NCBI GenBank assembly: GCA_011523565.1
Contig: WTGL01000170.1
Location: 1 to 41,029 of the forward strand
Direction of reading: 5' to 3'
Length of the DNA: 41,029 nucleotides
Origin: Acidobacteriota bacterium
GTDB lineage: Bacteria; Acidobacteriota; Thermoanaerobaculia; Multivoradales; Multivoraceae
Shown: positions 30,579 through 40,508 of the stretch, in pieces
Layout of the letters: each line of letters begins with the position of its first letter
Numbering within the stretch: position 1 is the stretch's first letter
Translations under genes and position numbers: made by a program
The notes under the pieces: generated by a model
Databases searched by the model: none
The model's input: the letters and a program-made list of their open reading frames with translations, nothing else
What the model was told of the DNA's origin: nothing

Positions 30579-32546
30579 TCAGGGATTGAACCAGGGTTCC
30601 CGGGCGGGCACGCCGTCGACGTAGTTCCGCAGCCTTTGCCGCTGACCGGCCGAGGGTTCTGCGCCTCGGCGCTCCGCCTCGGCCAGCACCTGCTGCTGAA
30701 TGTCGGCGGCCTGCTCGAAGCTGCCCATCTCCGCCAGCGCCATGGCCATGGTTTCCGCGTGTTCGAGGGAGGGGCGGTCGGCCATCAGTCGCTGGGCGAT
30801 TCCCAGAGCCCGCCGTCCGTCGCGGATCTGGGGATCGGGGCAGGTGGACAGCAGTCGTGAGAGCAGGATGCGCAGATGATCGACCGCCGCCTCCGAGGAT
30901 TCGGGGTTTGCGCGCTCCAGGGCACCGAGTCCGCTCGTCAGCGCTCCGCGCGCCGCGGCGTAGCGGCGGCCGAGAATCAGGGCCATGGCCCGGTCGCGAT
31001 GCCAGCCGGCGTTGGCCGGGTTCCGGGAGATGGCCCGCGCGAAGTGACTGGCGGCCTCTGGATACTGGCCCTGTTGCGCGAGCAGACGACCATGGAATGC
31101 GTGGGCCTCGGGGAGGCCGGGGTCGAGTTCCAGGGCGTTGCGGAGGTGGTTCAGCACATCCTCGGCGGTGCTGGCGTCTTCTCGTCCGGGTGCCACGTTG
31201 GCGGCCAGTGCCGGGTTCTCGTTCGCGATGACAGCGAGGCGATAGTGGGCTTCAGCCCGTTCTCGGGGTGCGCCGGGTGCGGCCGCCAGCACTTCCTGCA
31301 GTTTCCCCCAGGCCTGCTCCGGTCTGCCGGCAGCCTGGTACGCCGCGCCCAGCGTGAGCAGAGCGACCGGCATGGCCGGCTCTGACTCCAGCACCAGGTT
31401 CAACACTTCGACCGCTTCTTCGATGCGCCCGAGTCGTGTCAGTGCGTCGGCGCGACGGGCTGACGCCTCGAAATCGGCCGGGTCGATCTCCGCGGCCCTC
31501 CCGAAGTGATGTTCCGCCGCTTCGTAGTCCCCTCGTTCCGCCAGGATCAGGGCCAGGTTGAAGTTTGGTTCACGGTAGTTCGCGTCGAGGGCGATCGCCT
31601 GTCGCATGCGCGCCTCCGCTGCCTGCTTGTTGCCGAGTTCGATCAGAGCCAGGCCGGTACTGAACACGTTTCGGGCGCTGTCGGGCTTTGCTTCCAGGGC
31701 GAGCAGGAAGGCATCCAGCGCGCCCCGCGCGTCGCCTCGGCGAAGCGCGGAGGTGCCCCGAAAGTAGTGGGCTTCGGAACTGACGTTGAGCTGATCTACC
31801 CGGTCCTTCATTGGATCGGCGAAGACGACGATCCGATGCTCGTTCTGCTCGAAGTGAGCCGCCGCCTCCTCGCGCCGGCCGAGTCGCCGCAACGCGAGGC
31901 CGATGTGGTGGTGGATCGCGGACCCTTCCGGTTGGTCCTGGATCGCCTCCCGGAAATGCTCGATTGCCTGCTCGAAGTCGCCTCGCTCGTAGCTGATTCG
32001 ACCGAGCCCGAGGCGCGCCGCCGGCTGACGTGGATCGCGGTCCAGGGCCCCGGAGTAGTCTCTCTCCGCGTCATCCAGGCGACCCAGCTCGAGAAGGGCG
32101 TTGCCACGGCGGATTTGGGCAGCGACGTTGCCGGGGTCGATCGACAACACGCGGTCCAGAGCGGCGGCGGCCGTCTCCTGATCTCCTTCCCTGGCGGTGA
32201 GGTCCGCGAGGTAGTAGGGCCAGCGCGGATCCTGGGCATCGAGCGCCTCGGCGTTGCGCAAGGCCGCCCCCGCAGGTTCGGGGTAGTCGTAGAGGAGGTA
32301 GAGCTGTCCGAGCAGGCCGAACGCGGCGGCCAGGTCGGAGGGCGTCGCCTCCGGATCGTTCTGGAGTCGGTCCAGTTCGTCGTGTGCGGACGCCATTTGA
32401 TCCCGCACGACCTGTTCGTACTGGTCGGTCCGGGGTCGTGAGACCTGTTCCAGGTCCTGCGCGACGGCGGGATGGTTGGCAAGCGGCAGCCAAGCGGCGG
32501 CGGCAGCCGCCACAAGGGCCGCGCGCGGGAAAGAGGAGCGCGCCAT
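30579..32546 (-). CDS. Exported multi-TPR protein, next to CRTAC1-like gene
   Basis: A 655-residue protein from ATG 32546, eight bases after the stop of the CRTAC1-like gene, with a signal peptide (RAALVAAAAAAWLPLANHPAVAQ). The mature part is TPR repeats almost throughout: LGLLGQLYLLYDYPEPAGAAL, AQIRRGNALLELGRLDDAER, HHHIGLALRRLGRREEAAAH, and others to about residue 560. The C-terminal 90 residues (PDPQIRDGRRALGIAQRLM) resemble the cap seen in TPR proteins that accompany ASPIC/UnbV propellers in other bacteria, which I state from memory of the pattern. The tight spacing suggests that the two proteins act together. Confidence 0.85.
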   Translation of the reverse strand: MARSSFPRAALVAAAAAAWLPLANHPAVAQDLEQVSRPRTDQYEQVVRDQMASAHDELDRLQNDPEATPSDLAAAFGLLGQLYLLYDYPEPAGAALRNAEALDAQDPRWPYYLADLTAREGDQETAAAALDRVLSIDPGNVAAQIRRGNALLELGRLDDAERDYSGALDRDPRQPAARLGLGRISYERGDFEQAIEHFREAIQDQPEGSAIHHHIGLALRRLGRREEAAAHFEQNEHRIVVFADPMKDRVDQLNVSSEAHYFRGTSALRRGDARGALDAFLLALEAKPDSARNVFSTGLALIELGNKQAAEARMRQAIALDANYREPNFNLALILAERGDYEAAEHHFGRAAEIDPADFEASARRADALTRLGRIEEAVEVLNLVLESEPAMPVALLTLGAAYQAAGRPEQAWGKLQEVLAAAPGAPRERAEAHYRLAVIANENPALAANVAPGREDASTAEDVLNHLRNALELDPGLPEAHAFHGRLLAQQGQYPEAASHFARAISRNPANAGWHRDRAMALILGRRYAAARGALTSGLGALERANPESSEAAVDHLRILLSRLLSTCPDPQIRDGRRALGIAQRLMADRPSLEHAETMAMALAEMGSFEQAADIQQQVLAEAERRGAEPSAGQRQRLRNYVDGVPAREPWFNP

Positions 32547-32554
32547 CCCCGTTC

Positions 32555-34390
32555 TCAAGGTCCGGACGTCAGGCCGGCCCCGATGGCCTCTCCGCTGCCT
32601 CGGATCAGTGTCTCGTAGCGGCCAGGTCGGTCGAGAAGGAAGGACTCCGATTCGCCGTCGGGCCAGGAAACGACGACGGACAGCGGCGCGGCGCCAACCG
32701 CAGCGAACAGAATCCTTGGATCGTTGCCGACGGCGTAGGAACCGTCGGTGTGGAACCGCCGCCAGGTTCGATTGGTCGCCTGGTCGCCGTTCTGGAGGCC
32801 TACCCAGGCGCCGAGCGGCCGCCGGCCGAAGCGGTTCTCCGCGTTGTTCTGAACGCCATCTCCCTCCACGTCGCGTCGAGGCAGCCGCAGGTCGATGCCG
32901 ACCCATTCGCTGGGGGAGGGTTCCGTCTCATTCATCAGCAACCAGGCTGGTCCCAGGTTGTTCGCGACGACCAGATCCGGGTCGCCGTCGTTGTCCAGAT
33001 CGCCCCGGGCCACGCCGCGGCCGACCTCCGCCGTACCGGGGTGCTCGAAGTCGGCGATGTCCTCGAAACGACCCCCGCCCAGTCCCCGAAAGAGCTGATT
33101 CGGCTGACGCAGGGGATACGGATCGCCGGCCCGGATCTGCTCTTCGATCCGCGTCACGGCGCCATTGGCGATGTAGAGATCCAGCACGCCGTCCAGGTCG
33201 TAGTCCATCGCGGCGACACCGAAACCGGTGTAAGGGAAGCTGGGCGGCCCCAGCCCGCTGCCGCGGGTCGCGTCCTCCCACATGCCGTCGCCCAGATTGA
33301 GGTACAGCGTGTTCGTTTCGCGGTAGACGTGGGTCATGAACAGGTCGACCAGGCCGTCGTCGTTGAAGTCCTGGGCGACGACTCCCATGCTGGCCTCTGG
33401 CTGGCCGGCAGCGTTGACCGCGGCTCCGGCCATCACCGCATCGTTGACGAGGGCGGCGCCTTCGTCGTTCAGGAGGAGTGAGTTGGGCTTCTGGTCGTTC
33501 GCGACGTAGATGTCGGTCCAGCCGTCGCCGTTGAAGTCCGTGGCCACCGTTCCCAGGGTTCCGGCCACCAGGTCGGCGATGCCGAGTCGGGAGGTCCAGT
33601 CCTCGAACTTGCCGCCGCCCTGGTTGCGGAGTACGCGGTTCGCCTCGCCGCGAAAGGCCTTGGGTCCGCAGTACTCGACGATTCCCTGGGCGGAGGAACA
33701 CGGCTTGTGGGTTGCGATCCGAAACTCGACGTAGTTGCCGACGAAGAGGTCGAGCAGTCCGTCACGGTCGAGATCGAAGAAGCTCGCGGCCGCGCTCCAG
33801 CGGGGGTCGGCGGTGTGGCTTCCCTCGGTGATGTTCGTGAAGCGGGGAGCGCCCGGCTGCGAGTCGTTGCGCCAGAGTTCGTTCGGTCCAAAGTTGAGGA
33901 TGTAGAGGTCGGGATCGCCGTCGTTGTCGATGTCCCCGACGGTGGCCCCCATGGCGTAGCCGTAAGCGGCGAGACCGCTCTCCTCGGTCACGTCCGTGAA
34001 GTGCAGCGCGCCACGTTCCAGATCGTTGCGAAACAGACGGTCCATTCTGGGCGGCTCCCCGGTGTCTCCGCTGGCTGGCGGAGAGCCGGATTCGCCCGGA
34101 GGAGGCAGCAGGTGACCCTGGCCCAGGTAGAGGTCGAGGTCGCCGTCGTTGTCGTAGTCGAAGAGGGCGACGGCGCCGCTCATGTGTTCAGCAGTGTACA
34201 GATGCCCGATCATGCCGTTGTAGTGGACGAAGTCGACGCCGAGTTCCGCTGCGCGGTCGACGAGTACGGGCTGCGGATCCCCCGCCGCCAGATGTGCCGG
34301 GGACACGGCGGCGATTCCGATGACCGCGAGACGTACCGACATCGGAACGCGGCGCCCGACTCGAGCAAGCGATGAGCAGGTTCCTGACAC
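32555..34390 (-). CDS. CRTAC1-like FG-GAP / ASPIC-UnbV exported protein (second paralogue)
   Basis: A 611-residue protein. GTG 34390 is preferred because GAGG overlapping the upstream stop codon stands five bases before it; ATG 34342 would give a shorter signal peptide (MSVRLAVIGIAAVSPAHLAAG). Seven Asp-rich FG-GAP loops are visible (DYDNDGDLDLYL, DIDNDGDPDLYI, DLDRDGLLDLFV, DFNGDGWTDIYV, DFNDDGLVDLFM, DYDLDGVLDLYI, DLDNDGDPDLVV), fitting a seven-bladed propeller. The two-Cys insert reads HKPCSSAQGIVEYCGPK. The C-terminal ASPIC/UnbV-like region ends with VVSWPDGESESFLLDRPG. It lies between arginine decarboxylase and two TPR genes in one operon. No enzymatic residues are recognised. Confidence 0.88.
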   Translation of the reverse strand: MSGTCSSLARVGRRVPMSVRLAVIGIAAVSPAHLAAGDPQPVLVDRAAELGVDFVHYNGMIGHLYTAEHMSGAVALFDYDNDGDLDLYLGQGHLLPPPGESGSPPASGDTGEPPRMDRLFRNDLERGALHFTDVTEESGLAAYGYAMGATVGDIDNDGDPDLYILNFGPNELWRNDSQPGAPRFTNITEGSHTADPRWSAAASFFDLDRDGLLDLFVGNYVEFRIATHKPCSSAQGIVEYCGPKAFRGEANRVLRNQGGGKFEDWTSRLGIADLVAGTLGTVATDFNGDGWTDIYVANDQKPNSLLLNDEGAALVNDAVMAGAAVNAAGQPEASMGVVAQDFNDDGLVDLFMTHVYRETNTLYLNLGDGMWEDATRGSGLGPPSFPYTGFGVAAMDYDLDGVLDLYIANGAVTRIEEQIRAGDPYPLRQPNQLFRGLGGGRFEDIADFEHPGTAEVGRGVARGDLDNDGDPDLVVANNLGPAWLLMNETEPSPSEWVGIDLRLPRRDVEGDGVQNNAENRFGRRPLGAWVGLQNGDQATNRTWRRFHTDGSYAVGNDPRILFAAVGAAPLSVVVSWPDGESESFLLDRPGRYETLIRGSGEAIGAGLTSGP

Positions 34391-34397
34391 GGGAGCC

Positions 34398-35924
34398 TCA
34401 GCCGACCCGAACCGGCGCCGCGCTTCGTGGCGGGCCGGTGGGAGCGGTCCGTCCGTAACCCAGGTTGTGAAGCACGTCCTCGGTCGTGTGGCCCGGGAGG
34501 ATATCGCAGACGAAGTCGCCGTCGCCGTTCCGGTCGATCAGGATCTCGGTGGCCTCCGGAAGGACGCAGTGCTTGCTCCCGCGCACGCCGCCGAGCATCT
34601 CCTGGTAGGCGCCGACCGAGAAGAAGCCGACGTGAAGGGGGTTGTCGCGCAGTTCGGCTGTGTCCAGGTCCGGGAGGAAGAGAGGCACGGAGCTGCCGCG
34701 GGGAGGGTACACGTCGTCCCGGTCGCAGGTGATGCCCCCAAGGCGCACGCGCCGGAAGGGGCGGTCGAGGTGATTGAGCGGCAGGCAGATGAAGTGCTCG
34801 CCGAGCGCCCACGCGTCCGGAAAGGAGGTCATGATCGAGCCGTTGACGAGGTACCAGGGGAGCGTGGAACCGTTCTCCTTGACCGTGATGACCCGGAACA
34901 GGTGAGCCGCGTGCTCCGAGACCGTGTAGCGGCCGAACTCGCCGATCAGTTCCGGCGGCCTGGTGCCGTGCGCCGCGCAGCGCTCGATTGCCATCTCAAG
35001 CAGTCGCCGGGCGAAGCGGTCGTAGTCGAAGCCGTCGTCCAGAGTCGTGCGTCCCGGTACGCCGCCACCGAAGTCGAAGAAGCGCAGGTGCCGGTGGCGG
35101 CGGCCGAGCCGTGCGTAGAGATCGAGGGCGGGCTCGAGGGCCGCGACGAACTCCTCCGGTGTGTCCGTGGCCGAACCGAACATAGCGTGCAGGAGAACGA
35201 AGCGTGCTTCCGACGCCTCGTCGATATCGGCCGCCAGACGTTCCGCTGCGCCGGCGTCGACGCCGAACCGCGAGTCCCGGTCGCCGGCCCCCATCGCCTC
35301 CTGCGGCTTCCTGATCCGGATACCGAACTCGAACTCCACGCCGGAGTCGGCGAAGCCTCTGAGTTCCGAGGCGTCCTCGAGAATCGGTATCACCCGTGGA
35401 TGTTCGCGCCCGAGCTCCAGGAGGTTCCGGGCGTAGGCACTCCCCGGCCCCTTGAATCCGTTCGCGAGCACCAGCCGGTCCTCGGGGAGCAGCCCTGCCT
35501 GGATCATGCGGCGCGCGATCTCGACATCGATGTCGGACGACATCTCGTGGTGAGCGCCGGCGGTCAGCGTCGAGCGGACGATCTCCTCCGCCGTGTTCGC
35601 CTTCGAGGCGAAGGCGAAGTGGAACGGCGCGGGGTAGCCGAGTTCGTCGATGGCGCGCCGGAAGCAGCGGTTCATCGCCGCCACCTGGGCACGGATGTCC
35701 GGTAGAAACGCGATCTCCAGAGGACTCGGCATTGCCTCCGCCGGCAGGCCGGGTGCGGGACGGCGATCCGGCTCGAAGAAGGCGGCGAAGTCGAGGCCGT
35801 GAGCCCGGAGACGACCGCCGGCGGTCCCCAGAAAGCGATTGAAGCTGTGGCCGTCCGGAACTGGCCTCGGGGACTGCCAGCCAATCCTGCGGGCGGCGGA
35901 AGGCGGCGCTTGAGTGAAGTCCAT
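34398..35924 (-). CDS. PLP-dependent arginine decarboxylase (alanine-racemase-fold type)
   Basis: A 508-residue cytoplasmic enzyme of the fold-III decarboxylase family. FHFAFASKANTAEE contains the PLP lysine, FFDFGGGVPG is the glycine-rich phosphate-binding loop, GEFGRYTV matches the E-P-G-R-like segment, and GGITCDRDDVYPP carries the catalytic Cys-Asp motif. NGSIMTSFPDAWAL, VGAYQEMLGG and SKHCVLPEATEILIDR resemble the shorter arginine decarboxylases found in Bacteroidetes more closely than diaminopimelate decarboxylase. The reaction would be arginine to agmatine plus CO2, the first step toward polyamines. Arginine as substrate is inferred from this resemblance. It is the first gene of a minus-strand operon with a CRTAC1-like and two TPR genes, an unexpected partnership for a cytoplasmic enzyme. 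Confidence 0.82.
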   Translation of the reverse strand: MDFTQAPPSAARRIGWQSPRPVPDGHSFNRFLGTAGGRLRAHGLDFAAFFEPDRRPAPGLPAEAMPSPLEIAFLPDIRAQVAAMNRCFRRAIDELGYPAPFHFAFASKANTAEEIVRSTLTAGAHHEMSSDIDVEIARRMIQAGLLPEDRLVLANGFKGPGSAYARNLLELGREHPRVIPILEDASELRGFADSGVEFEFGIRIRKPQEAMGAGDRDSRFGVDAGAAERLAADIDEASEARFVLLHAMFGSATDTPEEFVAALEPALDLYARLGRRHRHLRFFDFGGGVPGRTTLDDGFDYDRFARRLLEMAIERCAAHGTRPPELIGEFGRYTVSEHAAHLFRVITVKENGSTLPWYLVNGSIMTSFPDAWALGEHFICLPLNHLDRPFRRVRLGGITCDRDDVYPPRGSSVPLFLPDLDTAELRDNPLHVGFFSVGAYQEMLGGVRGSKHCVLPEATEILIDRNGDGDFVCDILPGHTTEDVLHNLGYGRTAPTGPPRSAAPVRVG

Positions 35925-35935
35925 GGCGTCCCCGG

Positions 35936-35959
35936 CTGGGCGGCCATTCTAGCCGCCAG
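35936..35959. promoter_or_regulatory. Inverted repeat in a divergent promoter region
   Basis: GGCGGC (35939-35944) pairs with GCCGCC (35952-35957) around CATTCTA, with flanking CTG/CAG in near-register. It sits in the 63 bases between the divergent arginine decarboxylase and glycerate 2-kinase genes and could be an operator. Support is weak. Confidence 0.25.
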
Positions 35960-35987
35960 CCGTCTCCGGACCTCGTATCCTTGGCGT

Positions 35988-37274
35988 GTGACGGAGGCTC
36001 TCAGACGGCGGGCCGAGGAGGTCTTCCTCGCGGGTGTGGCGGCCGCGGACCCGGTTGCCTCGACCTCCCTGGCGCTCGAAGATCAGGAGTTGCCCGCCGT
36101 GGTCGGAGGCCGTGTCGCGGTGCTGGCCGTGGGGAAGGCCGCGTTCGGGATGACCGAAGCCGCGGTCGACTGGCTGGGTACCCGGGTTCGGGATCCGGAC
36201 GTACTGCTCGTGACGCACGACGAAGCGATGGCGTCAGGCGAGTTCCGGGCGCTGCGCTCAGGACACCCCTTGCCGGACGACCGGGGCCTCGCCGCGGCGC
36301 GCGATATCGAGCGGCGCGCGGGAGCGCTCGGAGCGAGTGATCTCGCGCTGTTCCTCATCTCGGGCGGCGCGTCGGCCCTGCTGCCGGCACCTTCTGCCGG
36401 AATCGCGCTGGCGGACAAGCTGGAGGTGACCCGCCAACTGCTCCGCGGTGCGGCCACGATCCACGAGCTGAACGCGGTGCGCAAGCACCTGTCGACGATC
36501 AAGGGTGGAGGGCTGCTGCGCCAGTTGCGCCCCGCCGCGGTGGTGACACTCGCGTTGTCCGACGTGATCGACGACGATCCTTCCGTGATCGGCAGTGGTC
36601 CGACGGCGCCCGACCCTTCGACGTTTGCGGAAGCCCGCGCGGTTCTGGAGCGGTGCGGTGCGCTGGAGACGTGCCCGGCGCCCGTGCGGGACCGGTTCGA
36701 GGCCGGCGTCCGCGGCGAGTTGGAAGAGACACCGAAACCGGGCGATCCGATCTTCGACGAGGCGATCTACCGGATCGTCGGCGGCAACCGGACGAGCGTC
36801 GGGGCGATGGCCGCGGCCTGCGGCACGGGCGTCGAGGTCGAACCGGAGCCGCTTGAGGGCGAGGCGCGCGAAGTCGGCGCGACGCTCGCGGTTCGCTTCG
36901 CTGCCACGCCGTTCCACGCCTGGGTTGCCGGCGGCGAGACGACGGTCACGGTCCGCGGCGGCGGCACGGGCGGCCGGAACCAGGAGTTGGCCCTCGCCTT
37001 CGCGCTCGAAGCGGCGGAGAGTTCGCTCGCCGACCGCCACGACTGGGTGTTCCTCGCCGCCGGCACGGACGGCCGTGACGGACCCACCGACGCCGCGGGT
37101 GGCATGGTCGACGCCTCGACGATCGCCAGCATCCGAGGCGCAGGTGTCGATCCGGTCGCCGCGCTCGAGGACAACGACTCCTACCGCGCGCTGGATGCCG
37201 GCGGCGCGTTGCTGCGGACCGGAGCGACGGGAACGAACGTGGCGGATGTCGCGGTTTTCCTGTGCGGCGACTGA
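35988..37274 (+). CDS. Glycerate 2-kinase (MOFRL family)
   Basis: A 428-residue cytoplasmic kinase from GTG 35988, close to the usual family length. It phosphorylates D-glycerate with ATP to 2-phosphoglycerate. Family signatures are VGKAAFGMTEAA near the N-terminus, HPLPDDRGLAAA, LFLISGGASALLPAP, HELNAVRKHLSTIKGGGL with the conserved lysines, and LALSDVIDDDPSVIGSGPTAPDP. The C-terminal MOFRL domain shows GGETTVTVRGGGTGGRNQE and AAGTDGRDGPTDAAGG. Its product is the direct substrate of enolase, encoded convergently only 14 bases away. Upstream it is divergent from arginine decarboxylase. Confidence 0.92.
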   Translation: MTEALRRRAEEVFLAGVAAADPVASTSLALEDQELPAVVGGRVAVLAVGKAAFGMTEAAVDWLGTRVRDPDVLLVTHDEAMASGEFRALRSGHPLPDDRGLAAARDIERRAGALGASDLALFLISGGASALLPAPSAGIALADKLEVTRQLLRGAATIHELNAVRKHLSTIKGGGLLRQLRPAAVVTLALSDVIDDDPSVIGSGPTAPDPSTFAEARAVLERCGALETCPAPVRDRFEAGVRGELEETPKPGDPIFDEAIYRIVGGNRTSVGAMAAACGTGVEVEPEPLEGEAREVGATLAVRFAATPFHAWVAGGETTVTVRGGGTGGRNQELALAFALEAAESSLADRHDWVFLAAGTDGRDGPTDAAGGMVDASTIASIRGAGVDPVAALEDNDSYRALDAGGALLRTGATGTNVADVAVFLCGD

Positions 37275-37288
37275 GATCCCGAGACAGG

Positions 37289-38734
<1,446 letters not shown>

Positions 38735-38741
38735 GCTAGAG

Positions 38742-40439
38742 TCAGCGGACGATCCGGAAGCGCCGTCCGACCGGCAGGCCCGGCAACTGCAGGTTGCCCT
38801 CCCTCGGCCATCGCACGCGCAGTTCTACGTCCGCCGGCCGGCTCCGATCGCGGGCTTCGGTCCCGGACCTGTCCGTGGGCACGCCGAAGGTCCTGGTCAG
38901 CGAGTTCTGGGACAGGTAGGACGATCCGGCCCGCACTTCGCGGCGGTACACGCTCGTGCCGGATCGCAACTCAACGACCGCGCCGATCGCCCTCCGGTTC
39001 GGAGTTTCGCGGTCGACGAGATCTACCTGGACAACCTCGCCCTGGCGGCGGCTCTCGTTTCGGTAGACCTCGACCTCGTCGTTGCAGTTCGAAATGACCA
39101 CATCGGGATCGCCGTCGAGATCGAAGTCGGCGACGGCGAGCCCGCGGCTGACCCTGACCGCGGAGAGACCGCTGGCGCTCCGTTCCACGAAGCGGCCATC
39201 GCGATACTCGAGCAGTTGGTTCGGCTGCGAGTAGGCCGCTCCGTCGTAGGTTTCCTGCTCGGCGATGTTGTGGATGACGTGGCCGTTGGCGACGACCAGG
39301 TCGAGGTCGCCGTCGAGATCGAAGTCGGCGAGACCGACACCGAAGCCGACCCAGGGCATCGACGGTTCGGCGATCCCGGCGGCGAACCGTTGCTCGAGGA
39401 AGAGGCCGTCGCCGCGGTTCGAATAGAGGGCGTTCGTCTGCCGGTCCAGGTGGGTGACGACCAGGTCCTCGAAGCCGTTGCCGTCGATGTCGCCGACCGC
39501 GATTCCCATGCCGGCCTCCGGTTCACCGCGGTCCGACAGGGCGGTGCCGGCGATCAGCGCGGCCTCCTCGAAGCGCGGCCCTTCACTCGTCTTCCGGTTG
39601 AGGAAGTGGAGGTTCGGGTCCATGTCGTTCGCGACGTAGATGTCCGGCCGCCGATCGCCGTCGAGGTCCAGGATGACCACTCCCAGTCCCGCGCCGTCGG
39701 CGTCGCCCAGGCCGAGTGTTCGCGTCGCGTCGACGAAGGTGGGCAGGCCGCCGTCCGTTTGGTCGTTGCGGTACAGGCGATCCGGTAGGCCGTCGTAGAC
39801 GTCCGGGTGGCAGTAGGAGCGCAGCCCGCGTTCCGGCTGTCCGCAGAGGTGGTTGTTGTCGTAGCCGAAGTCGACGTAGTTCGTCACGTAGAGGTCGAGG
39901 TCTCCGTCGAGATCGATGTCGCCGAACGCGGCCGAGGCGCTCCACGAGGCATCTGCGGCGCCGCTCCCGGGTGCCGCGGCGCTGAACGTGCCGTCACCTT
40001 CGTTCAGGAGCAGCCGGTTCGGGCCGAACGCGGTCAGGTAGAGATCCGCGTCGCCGTCCCCATCGACATCGCCGGACACTCCTCCCATGCCGTAGCTGTC
40101 GAGGTGGATGCCCGAGGTGTCCGTCACGTCGACGAACCGGCTGCTGTCGTTCCGGAGCAGGGTGGTGCGGCCCGGTCGGCCTCCATGGGGCGCCGGCTCG
40201 CCGCTGTCGACGAAGAGAAGGTCGTCGTCGCCGTCGCCGTCGTAGTCGAACGCGATGACGCCGCTGCCCATCGTCTCGATCATGTAGAACTCGCCCTGAC
40301 CGCCGTGGCGGTGGCGGAAATCGATCCCCCAGGCATCGGCCGTGTCCACGAATCGAATGCCATCGCCCGCGGAGGTCGTCTGGGCTGGGATCGCGGTGGC
40401 CAGCGTTGCCGCGAGAACTGAGGTCAGGGCGGGAAGCAT
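38742..40439 (-). CDS. CRTAC1-like FG-GAP / ASPIC-UnbV exported protein (third paralogue)
   Basis: A 565-residue protein. ATG 40439 gives a short signal peptide (MLPALTSVLAATLATAIPAQ); the frame stays open upstream but that part has no family similarity and runs into the divergent gene. Seven FG-GAP loops are visible (DYDGDGDDDLLF, DVDGDGDADLYL, DIDLDGDLDLYV, DLDGDRRPDIYV, DIDGNGFEDLVV, DFDLDGDLDLVV, DFDLDGDPDVVI). The paired-Cys insert (NHLCGQPERGLRSYCHPDVY, then DRLYRND) is closest to the family norm of the three. The ASPIC/UnbV end is NRRAIGAVVELRSG, then ELRVRWPREGN. It is probably a calcium-binding seven-bladed propeller outside the cytoplasm. It is divergent from a PQQ-dependent dehydrogenase. 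Confidence 0.89.
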   Translation of the reverse strand: MLPALTSVLAATLATAIPAQTTSAGDGIRFVDTADAWGIDFRHRHGGQGEFYMIETMGSGVIAFDYDGDGDDDLLFVDSGEPAPHGGRPGRTTLLRNDSSRFVDVTDTSGIHLDSYGMGGVSGDVDGDGDADLYLTAFGPNRLLLNEGDGTFSAAAPGSGAADASWSASAAFGDIDLDGDLDLYVTNYVDFGYDNNHLCGQPERGLRSYCHPDVYDGLPDRLYRNDQTDGGLPTFVDATRTLGLGDADGAGLGVVILDLDGDRRPDIYVANDMDPNLHFLNRKTSEGPRFEEAALIAGTALSDRGEPEAGMGIAVGDIDGNGFEDLVVTHLDRQTNALYSNRGDGLFLEQRFAAGIAEPSMPWVGFGVGLADFDLDGDLDLVVANGHVIHNIAEQETYDGAAYSQPNQLLEYRDGRFVERSASGLSAVRVSRGLAVADFDLDGDPDVVISNCNDEVEVYRNESRRQGEVVQVDLVDRETPNRRAIGAVVELRSGTSVYRREVRAGSSYLSQNSLTRTFGVPTDRSGTEARDRSRPADVELRVRWPREGNLQLPGLPVGRRFRIVR

Positions 40440-40508
40440 GGCGGGAGTTGACGGTAGCAGCGATGACGCCAAAGTAAGATGCGCCGGTTCCAACGAAGGG
40501 GATTCCGG
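40440..40508. promoter_or_regulatory. Divergent promoter region of CRTAC1-like and PQQ-dehydrogenase genes
   Basis: This 69-base gap must contain starts for both directions. On the plus strand TTGACG (40448-40453) resembles a -35 box, but the best -10-like hexamer, TAAGAT (40475-40480), is 21 bases away, so the match is poor. GAAGGGGA (40495-40502) is a ribosome binding site for ATG 40509. Confidence 0.4.

Noticed and set aside
34398-35924. Diaminopimelate decarboxylase (lysA) as the identity of the PLP enzyme.
   Set aside because: The segments WYLVNGSIMTSFPDAWAL and GAYQEMLGG, and the overall length, fit the shorter arginine decarboxylases better. Substrate still needs proof.
40448-40480. 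A sigma-70 promoter TTGACG with TAAGAT ahead of the PQQ dehydrogenase gene.
   Set aside because: The 21-base spacer is too long and the -10 match is poor, so it is mentioned only within the divergent region.
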